A DNA stretch of 64,000 nucleotides, from assembly GCF_001652915.1 (NCBI RefSeq), contig NZ_BBQI01000130.1, forward strand, positions 108,313 to 172,312, read 5' to 3'. The DNA is from Cupriavidus sp. D384. GTDB lineage: Bacteria > Pseudomonadota > Gammaproteobacteria > Burkholderiales > Burkholderiaceae. Below, piece by piece: positions 9,133-17,989 of this stretch. Made by a program: the position numbers and the translations under genes. Position 1 is the first letter of the stretch; each line of letters starts with the position of its first letter. Below the pieces are notes generated by a model, which searched no databases, was not told where the DNA came from, and saw nothing but the letters and a program-made list of their open reading frames with translations.

Positions 9133-10155
9133 TCAGGTCGAGACTTTCTTCATGATCCGCACCAGCTTTTCGCCGTAGGCCGGATCGGTCGCATACCCCG
9201 CGCGCTGCAGGCCATGCGCCGCTTCCTCGGCGTTGGAGGCGGTCACCACACCGGCATAGCGCGGGTTGTTGCTGATCAGCTTCGCGTAGTCGTTGCAGGC
9301 TTCTTCATACGAGCCGTAGGCCCGGAATTTGGCGCGCACCTTCTGCGGCTGGCCGTCCACGTATTCGGTGGTCAGTATCTCGGTGGTCGGCCCCTTCCAG
9401 TTGGCGCCGGCCTTGATGCCGAACACATTGAACGTGGTCGAGCCATCGGGATTGCGGATCTCGCGGCGGCCCCAGCCCGACTCCAGCGCGGCCTGGCCCA
9501 CGATCAGCTTGGCCGGCACGCCCGAGGCGCGCGACGCCGCCATCGCCGGTTCGGCCATGCGGTTGACGAAGCTGCTGATGTGCTCCGGCGAATCGTCCGG
9601 CAACTGTCCAAGCTGCGTCTGGCCATTGCCTTGCCAGTCGGCCTGGCCCTGGTACTGGCGCAGGCCGGCCGTGGGGTTCCAGGCCGTACCCGGCAGCGTG
9701 GTGCCGACCGGCGGCGGGCCATCGGCGTCGGTGGCGCCGCGGCTGTCCAGCAGTTGCGCCATCTGCGAGTCGCGCACGCTCGCGCCGGTGATGCCCCCGG
9801 CGGCGTTCATGCCAGCCGGCAGTTGCGTGCCGGTGGCGCGCGCCAACTGGCGGATCATCACGTCGGCCAGGCCGATGCCGCGCGACGACAGCTGCTGCGA
9901 CATCTGCTGGTCCATCATCGACATGTAGAGCTTGGTCTGCTCGTTGTCGAAGAGGCCGTCTGACGGCGTGGCATCGCGCATGCTCTTGAGCACCATCTGC
10001 GTGAACACCGCCTCGAACTGCTTGGCGGCTGCCTGCAGCGTGTTCGAGTTGTTGCCGGCGCGGGCCTGGTTCTTGAGCGCCTCGAACCCCTGGGTATCCA
10101 GGGCGAAGCGCTGCGAGACATCGGCCTGGCCGCCCAGCGTGTTACCCGCCGACAT
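9133..10155 (-). CDS. flgJ: FlgJ: rod-assembly protein with peptidoglycan glucosaminidase domain
   Basis: A 340-residue bifunctional FlgJ. The N-terminal rod-binding domain (about residues 30-110) has AAKQFEAVFTQMVLKSMRDA and DQQMSQQLSSRGIGLADVM. A proline/glycine-rich linker leads to a C-terminal glucosaminidase domain (about 190-338) with the catalytic glutamate in AALESGWGRREI, and FNVFGIKAG and YGSYEEACNDY further on. It caps the growing rod in the periplasm and locally cuts peptidoglycan so the rod can pass. The start codon shares one base with the flgI stop (TGATG), so translation is coupled. The gap downstream to flgK holds the sigma-28 promoter, so flgJ is probably the last gene of the flgB-J operon. 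Confidence 0.96.
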   Translation of the reverse strand: MSAGNTLGGQADVSQRFALDTQGFEALKNQARAGNNSNTLQAAAKQFEAVFTQMVLKSMRDATPSDGLFDNEQTKLYMSMMDQQMSQQLSSRGIGLADVMIRQLARATGTQLPAGMNAAGGITGASVRDSQMAQLLDSRGATDADGPPPVGTTLPGTAWNPTAGLRQYQGQADWQGNGQTQLGQLPDDSPEHISSFVNRMAEPAMAASRASGVPAKLIVGQAALESGWGRREIRNPDGSTTFNVFGIKAGANWKGPTTEILTTEYVDGQPQKVRAKFRAYGSYEEACNDYAKLISNNPRYAGVVTASNAEEAAHGLQRAGYATDPAYGEKLVRIMKKVST

Positions 10156-11342
10156 CAGATGATCTCCAGTTCGGCACGCAGCGCGCCGGCCGAGCGCATG
10201 GCCTCCAGGATGGTCTGCAGATCGGCCGGCGTGGCGCCGAGCGCGTTCAGGCCCTTGACCACTGCGGCCAGCGAGGCACCTGCCTTGACGATCTGCAGCG
10301 AACCACCGTCACGCTTGAGGTCGATCTGCGACACCGGCGCCACCACGGTCTGGCCCTGGCTGAACGGCGCGGGCTGGCTGATCACCGGCTGCGTATTGAT
10401 GACCACCGACAGGTTGCCGTGGGCAATCGCGCAGTCTTCCACGGTCACGGCCTGGTTCATCACGATCGAACCGGTGCGGGCGTTCAGGATGACCTTGGCG
10501 GCGGCCTTGGCCGGCGTCACGTCGATGCTCTCGATGCGCGCCATGAAACCCACACGGGCGGTGGGCGTCTGCGGCGTGCGAACCTGCACCACACGGCCGT
10601 CCATTGCCGCGGCGGTGCCCGGGCCCATGTTGCGGTTGATGGCCTCGACCACGCGTTCGGCGGTGCCGAAGTCGGTGTCCTTCAGCTCCAGGTTCATGAA
10701 GCCGTTCTCGGGCTGGAACGACGCCACGGCACGTTCGACGATGGCGCCATTGGCGATACGGCCCACGGCCAGCTGGTTGATCTGCACCTTGCTGCCGTTG
10801 GCGGACGCACCCGCGCCGCCCACCAGCATGTTGCCCTGGGCGATGGCGTACACCTGTCCGTCGGCGCCCTTGAGCGGCGTCATCAGCAGCGTGCCGCCCC
10901 GCAGGCTCTTGGCATTGCCCATCGACGACACCACCACGTCCATCTGGCTGCCCGGCTGGGCATACGCCGGCAGGGTGGCGGTGACCATCACGGCGGCCAC
11001 GTTCTTGAGCTGCATGTTCTTGCCGGCGGGCAGCGTAATGCCCAGCTGCGACAGCATGTTGCTCAAGCTCTGCGTGGTGAACGGCGTCTGCATGGTCTGG
11101 TCGCCGGTGTTGTCCAGGCCCACGACCAGGCCGTAACCGACCAGCGGGTTGTCGCGCACACCCTGGAACGTCGCCAGGTTCTTCAGACGTTCCGCGTGCG
11201 CGGCGCCCGCGCCCAGACCCAGCGCGAGCAGGAGCAGCAGCAGGCAGGCAAAAGAGACCGCGCGACCTGAGCGGGAAAGACGGCCGGGCGGGGTGCCAAA
11301 ATACGAGCCTGGCTTTTGGAAAGGCATCGGAGGCAGAAACAT
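10155..11342 (-). CDS. flgI: flagellar P-ring protein FlgI
   Basis: The P-ring protein polymerises in the peptidoglycan layer around the rod. The mature part starts with RLKNLATFQGVRDNPLVGYG and contains LVVGLDNTGDQT; it ends ALRAELEII. A signal peptide (RAVSFACLLLLLLALGLGAG, cleaved after AHA) lies before it. The start is uncertain: the frame is open to 11528, and ATGs at 11366, 11342 and 11327 all precede the signal peptide with no good ribosome site. I use 11342, eight bases after the flgH stop; it leaves a somewhat long n-region. The gene overlaps flgJ by one base. Export is by Sec, and FlgA (16981) is the assembly chaperone. Confidence 0.93.
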   Translation of the reverse strand: MFLPPMPFQKPGSYFGTPPGRLSRSGRAVSFACLLLLLLALGLGAGAAHAERLKNLATFQGVRDNPLVGYGLVVGLDNTGDQTMQTPFTTQSLSNMLSQLGITLPAGKNMQLKNVAAVMVTATLPAYAQPGSQMDVVVSSMGNAKSLRGGTLLMTPLKGADGQVYAIAQGNMLVGGAGASANGSKVQINQLAVGRIANGAIVERAVASFQPENGFMNLELKDTDFGTAERVVEAINRNMGPGTAAAMDGRVVQVRTPQTPTARVGFMARIESIDVTPAKAAAKVILNARTGSIVMNQAVTVEDCAIAHGNLSVVINTQPVISQPAPFSQGQTVVAPVSQIDLKRDGGSLQIVKAGASLAAVVKGLNALGATPADLQTILEAMRSAGALRAELEII

Positions 11343-11349
11343 GGCGGGA

Positions 11350-12048
11350 TCAGTACGGTAAGACATTGAGGAAGAAGCGCTGCAGCCAGCCCATGTTCTG
11401 CGCCTCGTCGATGTACCCCTTCGCGGTGTATTCGATGCGCGCATCCGCCACCTGGGTGGACGGTACTGCGTTGTCGCCGGTGATCGTGCGCGGATTGACC
11501 ACGCCCGAGAAACGAATGAACTCCGCACCCTGGTTGATCGCCATCTGCTTTTCGCCGGACACCACCAGGTTGCTGTTGGGCAGCACCTCGATCACCGTGA
11601 CGGTAATCGTGCCGTTGAAGGTGTTGGCGGCGCTGGCGCCGCCTCCCGCCTTCAGCGAGTTGGCGCCGTTGATGTCGGCGTTCTGGCTGGTGCTGAACAG
11701 GCCGCTCAGCGCACGCGGCACCGCGTTGAAGGCCAGCGCGGTGCTGCCGGTGCGGTTGGCGTTGGTGGCGGAGTTCTTGCTCGCGTTGACGTTCTCGCTG
11801 ATCACGATCGTGAGAATGTCGCCAACGTTACGCGGCCGCCGATCCTCGAACAGCGGATTTCCCGCGTACGAGGATGCGTAGATCGAGCCCGTGGCAGGGG
11901 CCATCGCGCGCGGTTCTGCGCGTGCGGTGGTGGGCATCTGCACAAGTGGCTCCTTGGGCATCATTGCGCAGCCGCCGCTAGCCAGCGCGGCCAGGCCGGC
12001 GATGACATAGACGACGATTGCACCGATGCGATACTGCGTGGCGGCCAT
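11350..12048 (-). CDS. flgH: flagellar L-ring lipoprotein FlgH
   Basis: About 232 residues. The N-terminus is a lipoprotein signal ending ASGGC, with a slightly atypical serine at -3. The FlgH core is clear: LFEDRRPRNVGDILTIVISE, then KNSATNANRTGSTAL, and the C-terminal GYIDEAQNMGWLQRFFLNV. The L-ring anchors the rod in the outer membrane. Two ATGs are close, at 12054 and 12048; the second is preferred because GGGA is then 6 bases upstream instead of touching the start. The gene lies between flgG and flgI in the flgB-J operon, in the conserved order. Confidence 0.95.
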   Translation of the reverse strand: MAATQYRIGAIVVYVIAGLAALASGGCAMMPKEPLVQMPTTARAEPRAMAPATGSIYASSYAGNPLFEDRRPRNVGDILTIVISENVNASKNSATNANRTGSTALAFNAVPRALSGLFSTSQNADINGANSLKAGGGASAANTFNGTITVTVIEVLPNSNLVVSGEKQMAINQGAEFIRFSGVVNPRTITGDNAVPSTQVADARIEYTAKGYIDEAQNMGWLQRFFLNVLPY

Positions 12049-12062
12049 GATCATTCCCGTTC

Positions 12063-12848
12063 TTAACCCATCTGGGTCAGGCGTTGCAGCATCTGGTCGG
12101 ACGTCTGCACCGCCTTGCTGTTGATTTCGTAAGCGCGCTGGGTCTGGATCATGCTGACCAGTTCTTCCACCACGTTCACGTTCGAAGCTTCGACGTAGTT
12201 GTTCTGCAGCGTGCCGGCGCCGTTCAGGCCAGGTACCGAGGTGTTCGGCGCGCCCGAGGCATCGGTCTGCACGTACAGGTTTTCACCCAGGCTTTCCAGG
12301 CCGGCCGGGTTCGGGAACGTGGCAACCTGGATCTGGCCGACCGTGGCGGCGTTGGTCGAGCCCGGCTGCATCACGGTCACCGTGCCGTCGCGGGCGATGT
12401 TGACCGACGTGTAGTTGGCCGGCAGCGTGATGGCCGGGTTCAGCACGAAGCCGCTGGACGTCACCAGCTGGCCGTTCGGGTCCACCTGGAACGAGCCGTC
12501 ACGCGTGTACGAGGTGGTGCCGTCCGGCATCGTCACCTGGAAGAAGCCCTGGCCGATGATGGCCACGTCGCGCGAGTTGCCCGTTTGCGTCGGGTTGCCT
12601 TGCGTGTGGATGCGTTCCGTGGCCACGGGGCGCACGCCGGTACCCAGCTGCATGCCCGACGGCAGCACGGTCTGGTCCGACGACAGCGCGCCAGGCTGGC
12701 GGATCGTCTGGTACATCAGTTCCTCGAACACCGCGCGGCTGCGCTTGAAGCCCGTGGTCGACACGTTGGCCAGGTTGTTCGAGATCACGTCCATCTGCGT
12801 CTGCTGCGCATCAAGGCCGGTCTTGGCGATCCAGAGAGAGCGAATCAT
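12063..12848 (-). CDS. flgG: flagellar distal rod protein FlgG
   Basis: A 261-residue protein, the standard length for FlgG. It begins MIRSLWIAKTGLDAQQTQMD and carries the rod-family signature ISNNLANVSTTGFKRSRAVFEELMYQ. Its C-terminal helix contains VNVVEELVSMIQTQRAYEINSKAVQTSDQMLQ, close to the family consensus. It is exported by the flagellar type III system and forms the distal rod within the P and L rings. It lies 55 bases downstream of flgF and is followed by flgH after about 14 bases. Confidence 0.97.
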   Translation of the reverse strand: MIRSLWIAKTGLDAQQTQMDVISNNLANVSTTGFKRSRAVFEELMYQTIRQPGALSSDQTVLPSGMQLGTGVRPVATERIHTQGNPTQTGNSRDVAIIGQGFFQVTMPDGTTSYTRDGSFQVDPNGQLVTSSGFVLNPAITLPANYTSVNIARDGTVTVMQPGSTNAATVGQIQVATFPNPAGLESLGENLYVQTDASGAPNTSVPGLNGAGTLQNNYVEASNVNVVEELVSMIQTQRAYEINSKAVQTSDQMLQRLTQMG

Positions 12849-12903
12849 GGAGTTGTCCTGGTTCGAAAATTCATTGAGCGTGCGATTGGTGCCGCGCGCT
12901 TCA

Positions 12904-13647
12904 TCAGTTGTTCGTCAGCAGCGAATTGGCCCGCTGGTCGTTGGTATCGGCGCCCGTGATCATCTTCATCTGCATCTCGAAGCGGCGCGCATTGGCAATC
13001 ATGTCCACCATGGCCTCGACCGGGTTGACGTTGCTGCCTTCGATGGCACCCGCAATCACGCGCACGTTGGGGTCCTGCTGCAGCGGGTCCACGCCGGGAC
13101 GCAGGCGGAAGTAGCCGTCGTCGCCGCGTGCCAGCCCCTCGGGCGGCGGCGTGACCACGCGCAGCTTGCCCACCTGGGCCAGGCCGTTGGCGGCCTCGCC
13201 CGGGCCACGCGCCACGATGCTGCCGTCGGTGCCGATCGACACGGTCGAACCGGGCGGCACGGCGATCGGGCCGCCGTCGCCCAGCACGGGGCGGCCGGCA
13301 GACGTCTGGAGCTGGCCGTCGGCCGACACCTGCAGCGATCCCGCGCGGGTGTAGGCCTCGGAACCGTCAGGCATCTGCACCGCCAGCCAGCCGTTGCCCT
13401 GCAGCGCCACGTCGAGATCGCGGCCGGTGTAGGTCAGCGGGCCGGCCTTCATGTCGGCGCCGGGCGTGGACGCAAGCGTGAACGCCCGCGTCTGCGTTTC
13501 CTGGCCCTGCACCGGGACGGCCCGGTACAGGTTCACCTGCGCCTTGAAAGCCGGCGTCGATGCATTGGCCAGGTTGTTCGATACCGCGGCCTGCTGGTCG
13601 AGTATCTGCTTGGCGCCCGACAGGGCGGTGTAGAGCATGCGGTCCAT
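12904..13647 (-). CDS. flgF: flagellar proximal rod protein FlgF
   Basis: A 247-residue rod protein, the usual FlgF length. The N-terminal signature reads QQAAVSNNLANASTPAFKAQ, and the central segment DVALQGNGWLAVQMPDG is typical of FlgF/FlgG. The C-terminus has GSNVNPVEAMVDMIANARRF and ends in a glutamine/methionine-rich helix. Secreted by the flagellar type III apparatus, it forms part of the proximal rod. It is separated from flgE by 26 bases and lies in the conserved flgBCDEFGHIJ order, so one transcript is likely. Confidence 0.96.
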   Translation of the reverse strand: MDRMLYTALSGAKQILDQQAAVSNNLANASTPAFKAQVNLYRAVPVQGQETQTRAFTLASTPGADMKAGPLTYTGRDLDVALQGNGWLAVQMPDGSEAYTRAGSLQVSADGQLQTSAGRPVLGDGGPIAVPPGSTVSIGTDGSIVARGPGEAANGLAQVGKLRVVTPPPEGLARGDDGYFRLRPGVDPLQQDPNVRVIAGAIEGSNVNPVEAMVDMIANARRFEMQMKMITGADTNDQRANSLLTNN

Positions 13648-13673
13648 GACGAGTGCTTCAGCCTATGCGTCGA

Positions 13674-14930
13674 TCAGATGTTCACCAGGGTCTGCAGGAC
13701 GGTGTCCTGCGCCTTGATGGTCTGCGCGTTGGCCTGGTAGTTGCGCTGCGCCACGATCAGGTTCACCAGCTGGCCGGACAGGTCGACGTTCGACTCTTCC
13801 ACGGCATTCGACTTCAGCGTACCCATCGCGCCGCCTGCCGTACCCAGCAGTTCCTGGCCCGATGCACCGGTGGCCGACCACACGTTGTCGCCTTCCGGCT
13901 TCAGGCCTTCGACGTTGCCGAACGACGCCATGGCGATCTGGCCCAGCGACATCGTCTGCTCGTTCGAATACGACCCCAGGATCTGGCCGTCTTCCTGCAC
14001 CGAGAAGCCCACCAGTGCGCCCGACGTGTAGCCGTTCTGCACGATGCTCTTCGGATCGTTGTCGGCGCCGAACTGCGTGGTGCCGGTCAGGTTGAGCTGG
14101 GCGGTCATGGCGGCGGCGCCATTGTTGGCCGGCAGCGTGACGGTCGGCATCGCGGCGGCGGTCGGAGCGCGCAGCGCGCCGTTGGCGTCGAACGACAGCG
14201 TGACGGTCTGCAGGATGTTGCCGGCGGAATCGGTGACGTTCATCGACCAGTCATTGCCACCGAACGCGTTGGTCGGTGCCGCGGCCACGGGCGGGCCTGC
14301 CACGACCGACTTGCCGAAGTAGGCGGTCAGCTGCTGCTTGTTGCCCAGCGAGTCGAACACGGTCATGGCCGTGCTGTAGCTGAACATCGACGAGTCCGGC
14401 GACACCGGCGGAGTGGCCGCCGGGTTGCTGGCGAACAGGTTGGTCGGCACGGTGCTGCGCGAATCCAGCTGGAACTGGGCCGCGATGTTCGTGGTGGCCT
14501 TCGGCGGCATCTGCGCGTTGCTGATCACGATCGGCTGCGGTGCCACACCGCCGGCGGTCGAGCCAGCCGGGTAGCCGGTGACCTGCAGGCCGGTGGCGTT
14601 CACCAGGCGGCCGTCGTCCAGGCGGTTCATCTGGCCGTTACGCGAATAGAACACCTGGCCATCGGAGTTGGTCAGGCGGAAGAAGCCGTTGCCGTTGCTG
14701 ATGGCCACGTCGAGGTTACGGCCCGACGTCGAAATATTGCCGTTGGTGAACGATTGCACCACGGCGTTCACGCGCGTGCCGAGGCCGATCTTCGAACCTG
14801 CGTACACGTCCGCGAACTGCGCGGTCGATTGCTTGAAGCCAACCGTGTTGGCGTTGGCGATGTTGTTACCGATCACGTCCAGGTTGGACGCCGCGGCGTT
14901 GAGGCCGCTTACCCCTTGACCAAAACCCAT
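13674..14930 (-). CDS. flgE: flagellar hook protein FlgE
   Basis: A 418-residue hook subunit. It starts MGFGQGVSGLNAAASNLD and has IGNNIANANTVGFKQSTAQF, then the hook-family segment IGLGTRVNAVVQSFTNGNIS. The C-terminus has GQLVNLIVAQRNYQANAQTI and ends DTVLQTLVNI. The start is supported by AGGGGA about 7 bases upstream. The protein is exported and polymerises under the FlgD cap into the universal joint of the flagellum. The middle domain is alanine/threonine rich and variable, as usual. It lies 69 bases downstream of flgD. Confidence 0.97.
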   Translation of the reverse strand: MGFGQGVSGLNAAASNLDVIGNNIANANTVGFKQSTAQFADVYAGSKIGLGTRVNAVVQSFTNGNISTSGRNLDVAISNGNGFFRLTNSDGQVFYSRNGQMNRLDDGRLVNATGLQVTGYPAGSTAGGVAPQPIVISNAQMPPKATTNIAAQFQLDSRSTVPTNLFASNPAATPPVSPDSSMFSYSTAMTVFDSLGNKQQLTAYFGKSVVAGPPVAAAPTNAFGGNDWSMNVTDSAGNILQTVTLSFDANGALRAPTAAAMPTVTLPANNGAAAMTAQLNLTGTTQFGADNDPKSIVQNGYTSGALVGFSVQEDGQILGSYSNEQTMSLGQIAMASFGNVEGLKPEGDNVWSATGASGQELLGTAGGAMGTLKSNAVEESNVDLSGQLVNLIVAQRNYQANAQTIKAQDTVLQTLVNI

Positions 14931-14999
14931 GATGTTTCCCCTAAGTAGGCTGTCGTTCGTGAAATGCCCGCGCGTATGCCCGGACCGGGTGATTCGTTA

Positions 15000-15668
15000 T
15001 CAGGAGATGCGGCGGACGTCGTCGACGTTGGCGGTCTTGCCGTCGCCCAGGTCGACCAGCACGCCCGAGCTGTCGCCGCTGATGGCCTGCACCTTGCCGT
15101 AGACCAGCGCGATCGGCGTGACATCCTTGCCGGCGGCGGTAGCGGCCACCTTGAAGGTGTAGTCGCCGTCTGCCACGGCGTTGCCCTGGTCGTTCTTGCC
15201 GTCCCAGGCGATGTCATGCACGCCTGCGGTCTGGCCCTTCATGTCGATGTTGCGGACCACGTTGCCGTTCTTGTCCAGCACCTGCACGGTCACGCTGTCG
15301 GCCGTCGACGGGACGTCGACACCGATCTTGCCGGCGACGCCGTCGGCCACGCTCACGGCCGAGCCCGGCACCATCACGGTCTTGCCGATCAGGCTGGCGG
15401 AATCCATCGCGCGGCTGGCAGCGGTCTGCGTCAGCAGCTGCGTCAGGGTTCCGTTCATGGTCTGCAGGCCGCTCACGGTGCTGATCTGCGCCAGTTGCGA
15501 CGTCAGCTGGGCGTTGTCCATCGGATTGAGCGGATCCTGGTTGTTCATCTGCGTGACCAGCATCGTCAGGAAGTTGTTCTGCAGGTCGGCCGCGCTGGCG
15601 CTGCCGCTTTGCAGGGCCTGGTTCACGGCAGAGTTGGAGGTGCTGCTGCCTACGGTGGAAGTTGCCAT
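15000..15668 (-). CDS. flgD: flagellar hook capping protein FlgD
   Basis: A 222-residue hook-assembly scaffold. The N-terminal conserved block DLQNNFLTMLVTQMNNQDPL, followed by NPMDNAQLTSQLAQISTV, is diagnostic. The C-terminal half has the FlgD Ig-like/tudor part, with DKNGNVVRNIDMKGQTAG and DIAWDGKNDQGNAVADGDYTF. FlgD sits at the tip of the growing hook and is lost when the hook is finished. Its position between flgC and flgE is conserved. Confidence 0.96.
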   Translation of the reverse strand: MATSTVGSSTSNSAVNQALQSGSASAADLQNNFLTMLVTQMNNQDPLNPMDNAQLTSQLAQISTVSGLQTMNGTLTQLLTQTAASRAMDSASLIGKTVMVPGSAVSVADGVAGKIGVDVPSTADSVTVQVLDKNGNVVRNIDMKGQTAGVHDIAWDGKNDQGNAVADGDYTFKVAATAAGKDVTPIALVYGKVQAISGDSSGVLVDLGDGKTANVDDVRRIS

Positions 15669-15716
15669 GGTTGTTCAGTTGATTCCGGAAGAGATTTCGT
15701 TCGGGTCCTGCTGCCG

Positions 15717-16124
15717 TTACTGACCGATGGTCAGCGTCTTGAGCATCATGTTCTTGGCGGTGTTGAGCACCTCCACGTTGGCCTGGTACGAACGCGACGC
15801 CGAGATCATGTTGACCATCTCTTCCACCGGGTTCACGTTGGGCATCGTCACGTAGCCGTTGGCGTCGGCCAGCGGATGCGTGGGGTTGTGGATCATGCGC
15901 GGCGCTGCGGAATCTTCCAGCACGCCGGCCACCTGCACGCCGCCCACGTCGGTCTGGCCGGGCGTGGGTGCCATCTCGAAGATGACCTGCTTGGCGCGAT
16001 ACGGCTGGCCGTTCGGCGCCACGGCGCTGTCGGCGTTGGCCAGGTTCGACGCCGTCACGTTCATGCGCTGCGACTGCGCGGCCATGGCCGAGCCGGCCAC
16101 GTCGAAAATATTCATGGAAGCCAT
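15717..16124 (-). CDS. flgC: flagellar proximal rod protein FlgC
   Basis: A 135-residue rod protein. It starts MASMNIFDVAGSAMAAQSQR, carries MNVTASNLANADSA, and ends with MPNVNPVEEMVNMISASRSY plus a KNMMLKTLTIGQ tail, all characteristic of FlgC. It is exported by the flagellar type III system into the proximal rod. It starts 13 bases after flgB, so the two are coupled in one transcript. Confidence 0.97.
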   Translation of the reverse strand: MASMNIFDVAGSAMAAQSQRMNVTASNLANADSAVAPNGQPYRAKQVIFEMAPTPGQTDVGGVQVAGVLEDSAAPRMIHNPTHPLADANGYVTMPNVNPVEEMVNMISASRSYQANVEVLNTAKNMMLKTLTIGQ

Positions 16125-16137
16125 GGTGTCTCTCCCG

Positions 16138-16551
16138 TTACTGCTGGATGGCCGACAGCATCGTCTTGATCTTCGAGCTCATCACGGTCAGGCCCGCTTC
16201 GTAGTGCACCGTGTTGTCGGCAAACGCCACACGCTCGGTGTCCATTTCCACGGTGTTGCCGTCGATGCTCGACTGCAGCGGAATGCGGTACTGCAGGTCG
16301 CGGTCGCTCGTGCTCATGGCGGGCGCCTGCGCGGGCAGATGGCGTGCGGACGTGGTCGACAGCGACACGCCGTCGCGCTGCTGGTTGCCGCGTTCCACCG
16401 ACTGGGCCAGCGTGCTGGCGAAATCGAAGTCGCGTGCCTTGTAGCCCGGCGTATCCGCGTGGGCGATGTTGGAGGCGATTACGCCTTGCCGCTGGGTCCG
16501 CAGGCTCAGTGCTTCCTGCTGGAAGCGAAACGCCGCATCGAGTCTGTCCAT
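16138..16551 (-). CDS. flgB: flagellar proximal rod protein FlgB
   Basis: About 137 residues with the start at the ATG at 16551, giving MDRLDAAFRFQQEALSLRTQ; the open frame upstream adds 24 residues with no family match. The rod signature is VIASNIAHADTPGYKARDFD, and the end is KTMLSAIQQ. It is the first gene of the flgBCDEFGHIJ series on the minus strand and is divergent from flgA. FlgB is the most proximal of the secreted rod subunits. Confidence 0.95.
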   Translation of the reverse strand: MDRLDAAFRFQQEALSLRTQRQGVIASNIAHADTPGYKARDFDFASTLAQSVERGNQQRDGVSLSTTSARHLPAQAPAMSTSDRDLQYRIPLQSSIDGNTVEMDTERVAFADNTVHYEAGLTVMSSKIKTMLSAIQQ

Positions 16552-16980
16552 GATGTCTGCCTTTCCTGCAATGGCTTCATTTCGGGGAGAGAGCTGCCGT
16601 AGACCTGGGTATACCTGTCGCATACGCCCGGCCGGGCTTCTTCAGGGTTGCCATCTTAGGGGCCGGGTTGTCACGCCAATCGTCTGAATAGGGACGAGAA
16701 ACCTGCGCATTTCCAGTTCGGCTTCTCGCGCGAGGCTGCCTACAATGGCTCCCACTGACTGGCATGGCCGGACGCCGTTTTGCGGCCCCGGGCCGCGCCG
16801 CACAAGGCGCTCCGGTCAACGCGCGACACGGCTCCATTCACGCAGGGCACGCGGCGCGCAACGATTACAGATGTTCAACTGTTGTGCGACGGCATCGCAC
16901 GCCGGACGGGTATACGCGGCGCACCGCCAGTTCCCCTCCCCGGCATCCGCTGCCGTCCCCATCCTTGCTGGGATGACCCT
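16552..16980. promoter_or_regulatory. divergent control region of flgB and flgA
   Basis: This 429-base gap separates flgB (minus) and flgA (plus) and must hold both early promoters. TACAAT at 16740-16745 could be a plus-strand -10 element, but no matching -35 is evident, which would fit an activator-dependent promoter. I could not assign an FlhDC or NtrC-type site with confidence, and saw no sigma-28 or sigma-54 match. Confidence 0.45.
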
Positions 16981-17736
16981 ATGACTTTCCATCGACAGGC
17001 CACCGCGCTGATGGCACTGGCCGGCCTTGCGCTGGCCGGCCCGGTGTCGGCCACCGCCCAGGTCACGCCGGTCGCGCCCCAGGGCGCCCCGCAGGCACAG
17101 ACCGCCCGCAATCCTTTTGCCAACGACGACCCCGCGCGGGTCGCCGTCGAACAGTTCCTGCTGCGCCAGTCCATCGGGCTGCCGGGCAAGGTCAGCGTGC
17201 AGGTGGTGCCGCCGTCGGGCGGCCGCGCGCCCGAATGCGTGGACCCCGAACCGTTCCTGCCCGCCGGCGCCGCGCCCTATGGCCGCGTGAACGTGGGACT
17301 GCGCTGCGGTGGCGAACGCCCCTGGACGCGCTACATGCAGGCCCGTGTGTCAGTGCTGACTGACTACTACGTGGCCGCCCGGTCCATGGGCCCGGGCGAG
17401 ACCATCACGGCGGCCGATCTGGAGTTGCGCCAGGGCGACCTGGGCGCGCTGCCGCGTGCGGTGGTGACCGATCTGTCGCAGGTGGATGGTTCGGTCGTTG
17501 CCAATCGCGTCGCGGCCGGATCGCCGATGCGCACCGACCTGATCAAGAAGCCGATTGCCGTGAAATCGGGCCAGACCGTCAACGTGACCGTCATGGGCGA
17601 TTCGTTCCAGTTGAGCAGCGAAGGCAAGGTACTGACCGATGCCGCCACCGGCAGCGCCGTGCAGGTGCGCCTGCGCAACGGCCAGGTGGTGAGCGGCGTG
17701 GTCCGCAGCGGCGACACGGTGGTGCTCCAGCAGTAA
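16981..17736 (+). CDS. flgA: flagellar P-ring assembly chaperone FlgA
   Basis: About 251 residues when started at the ATG at 16981, which gives a proper Sec signal peptide (TALMALAGLALAGPVSATAQ). The frame is open upstream to 16780, but that stretch is arginine-rich and not signal-like. The C-terminal half has the SAF/FlgA domain with GPGETITAADLELRQGDLGA, GSPMRTDLIKKP and VRLRNGQVVSGVVRSGDTVV. FlgA acts in the periplasm as chaperone for the P-ring protein FlgI. It is transcribed divergently from flgB and followed 253 bases later by flgM. Confidence 0.95.
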   Translation: MTFHRQATALMALAGLALAGPVSATAQVTPVAPQGAPQAQTARNPFANDDPARVAVEQFLLRQSIGLPGKVSVQVVPPSGGRAPECVDPEPFLPAGAAPYGRVNVGLRCGGERPWTRYMQARVSVLTDYYVAARSMGPGETITAADLELRQGDLGALPRAVVTDLSQVDGSVVANRVAAGSPMRTDLIKKPIAVKSGQTVNVTVMGDSFQLSSEGKVLTDAATGSAVQVRLRNGQVVSGVVRSGDTVVLQQ

Positions 17737-17766
17737 GAACAGCCGGAAAGAAGTTGATACATCACT

Positions 17767-17784
17767 TTTTTGCAGTTTTTGCAG
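17767..17784. repeat. two tandem TTTTTGCAG units between flgA and flgM
   Basis: A perfect 9-base tandem pair in the 253-base gap. It is AT-rich against the GC-rich surroundings. No hairpin forms, so I do not call it a terminator. Confidence 0.6.
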
Positions 17785-17934
17785 TAGCGGGAAGTTAGTC
17801 ATCACACGGGCTGGGATCCCCGAAGCAGCAGGAAGCAGACAGCCGTACCAACCGGCGCAGACCGACCGTGCGAGAATGCGGGGCATCTGCTCCGGGATCG
17901 ACCCGAAAACCCGGAAATCTGCCGGCGAACAGCC

Positions 17935-17961
17935 TAAAGTTTCCGGTCGTCGGGTCGATAA
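17935..17961 (+). promoter_or_regulatory. sigma-28 (FliA) promoter of flgMN
   Basis: TAAAG at 17935-17939 is followed by exactly 15 bases and TCGATAA at 17955-17961, one mismatch from the sigma-28 core CGATAA with leading GC. It ends 28 bases upstream of the flgM GTG. In enteric bacteria flgM also has a sigma-28 promoter, giving anti-sigma feedback, so the placement makes sense. Confidence 0.85.
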
Positions 17962-17989
17962 CTCAGAGGAACCCAGCAAGGATTTCACC

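Noticed and set aside
9214..9963. Plus-strand open frames opposite flgJ, flgI, flgG and flgE.
   Set aside because: All are shadows of the flagellar genes, with no ribosome sites or recognisable domains.
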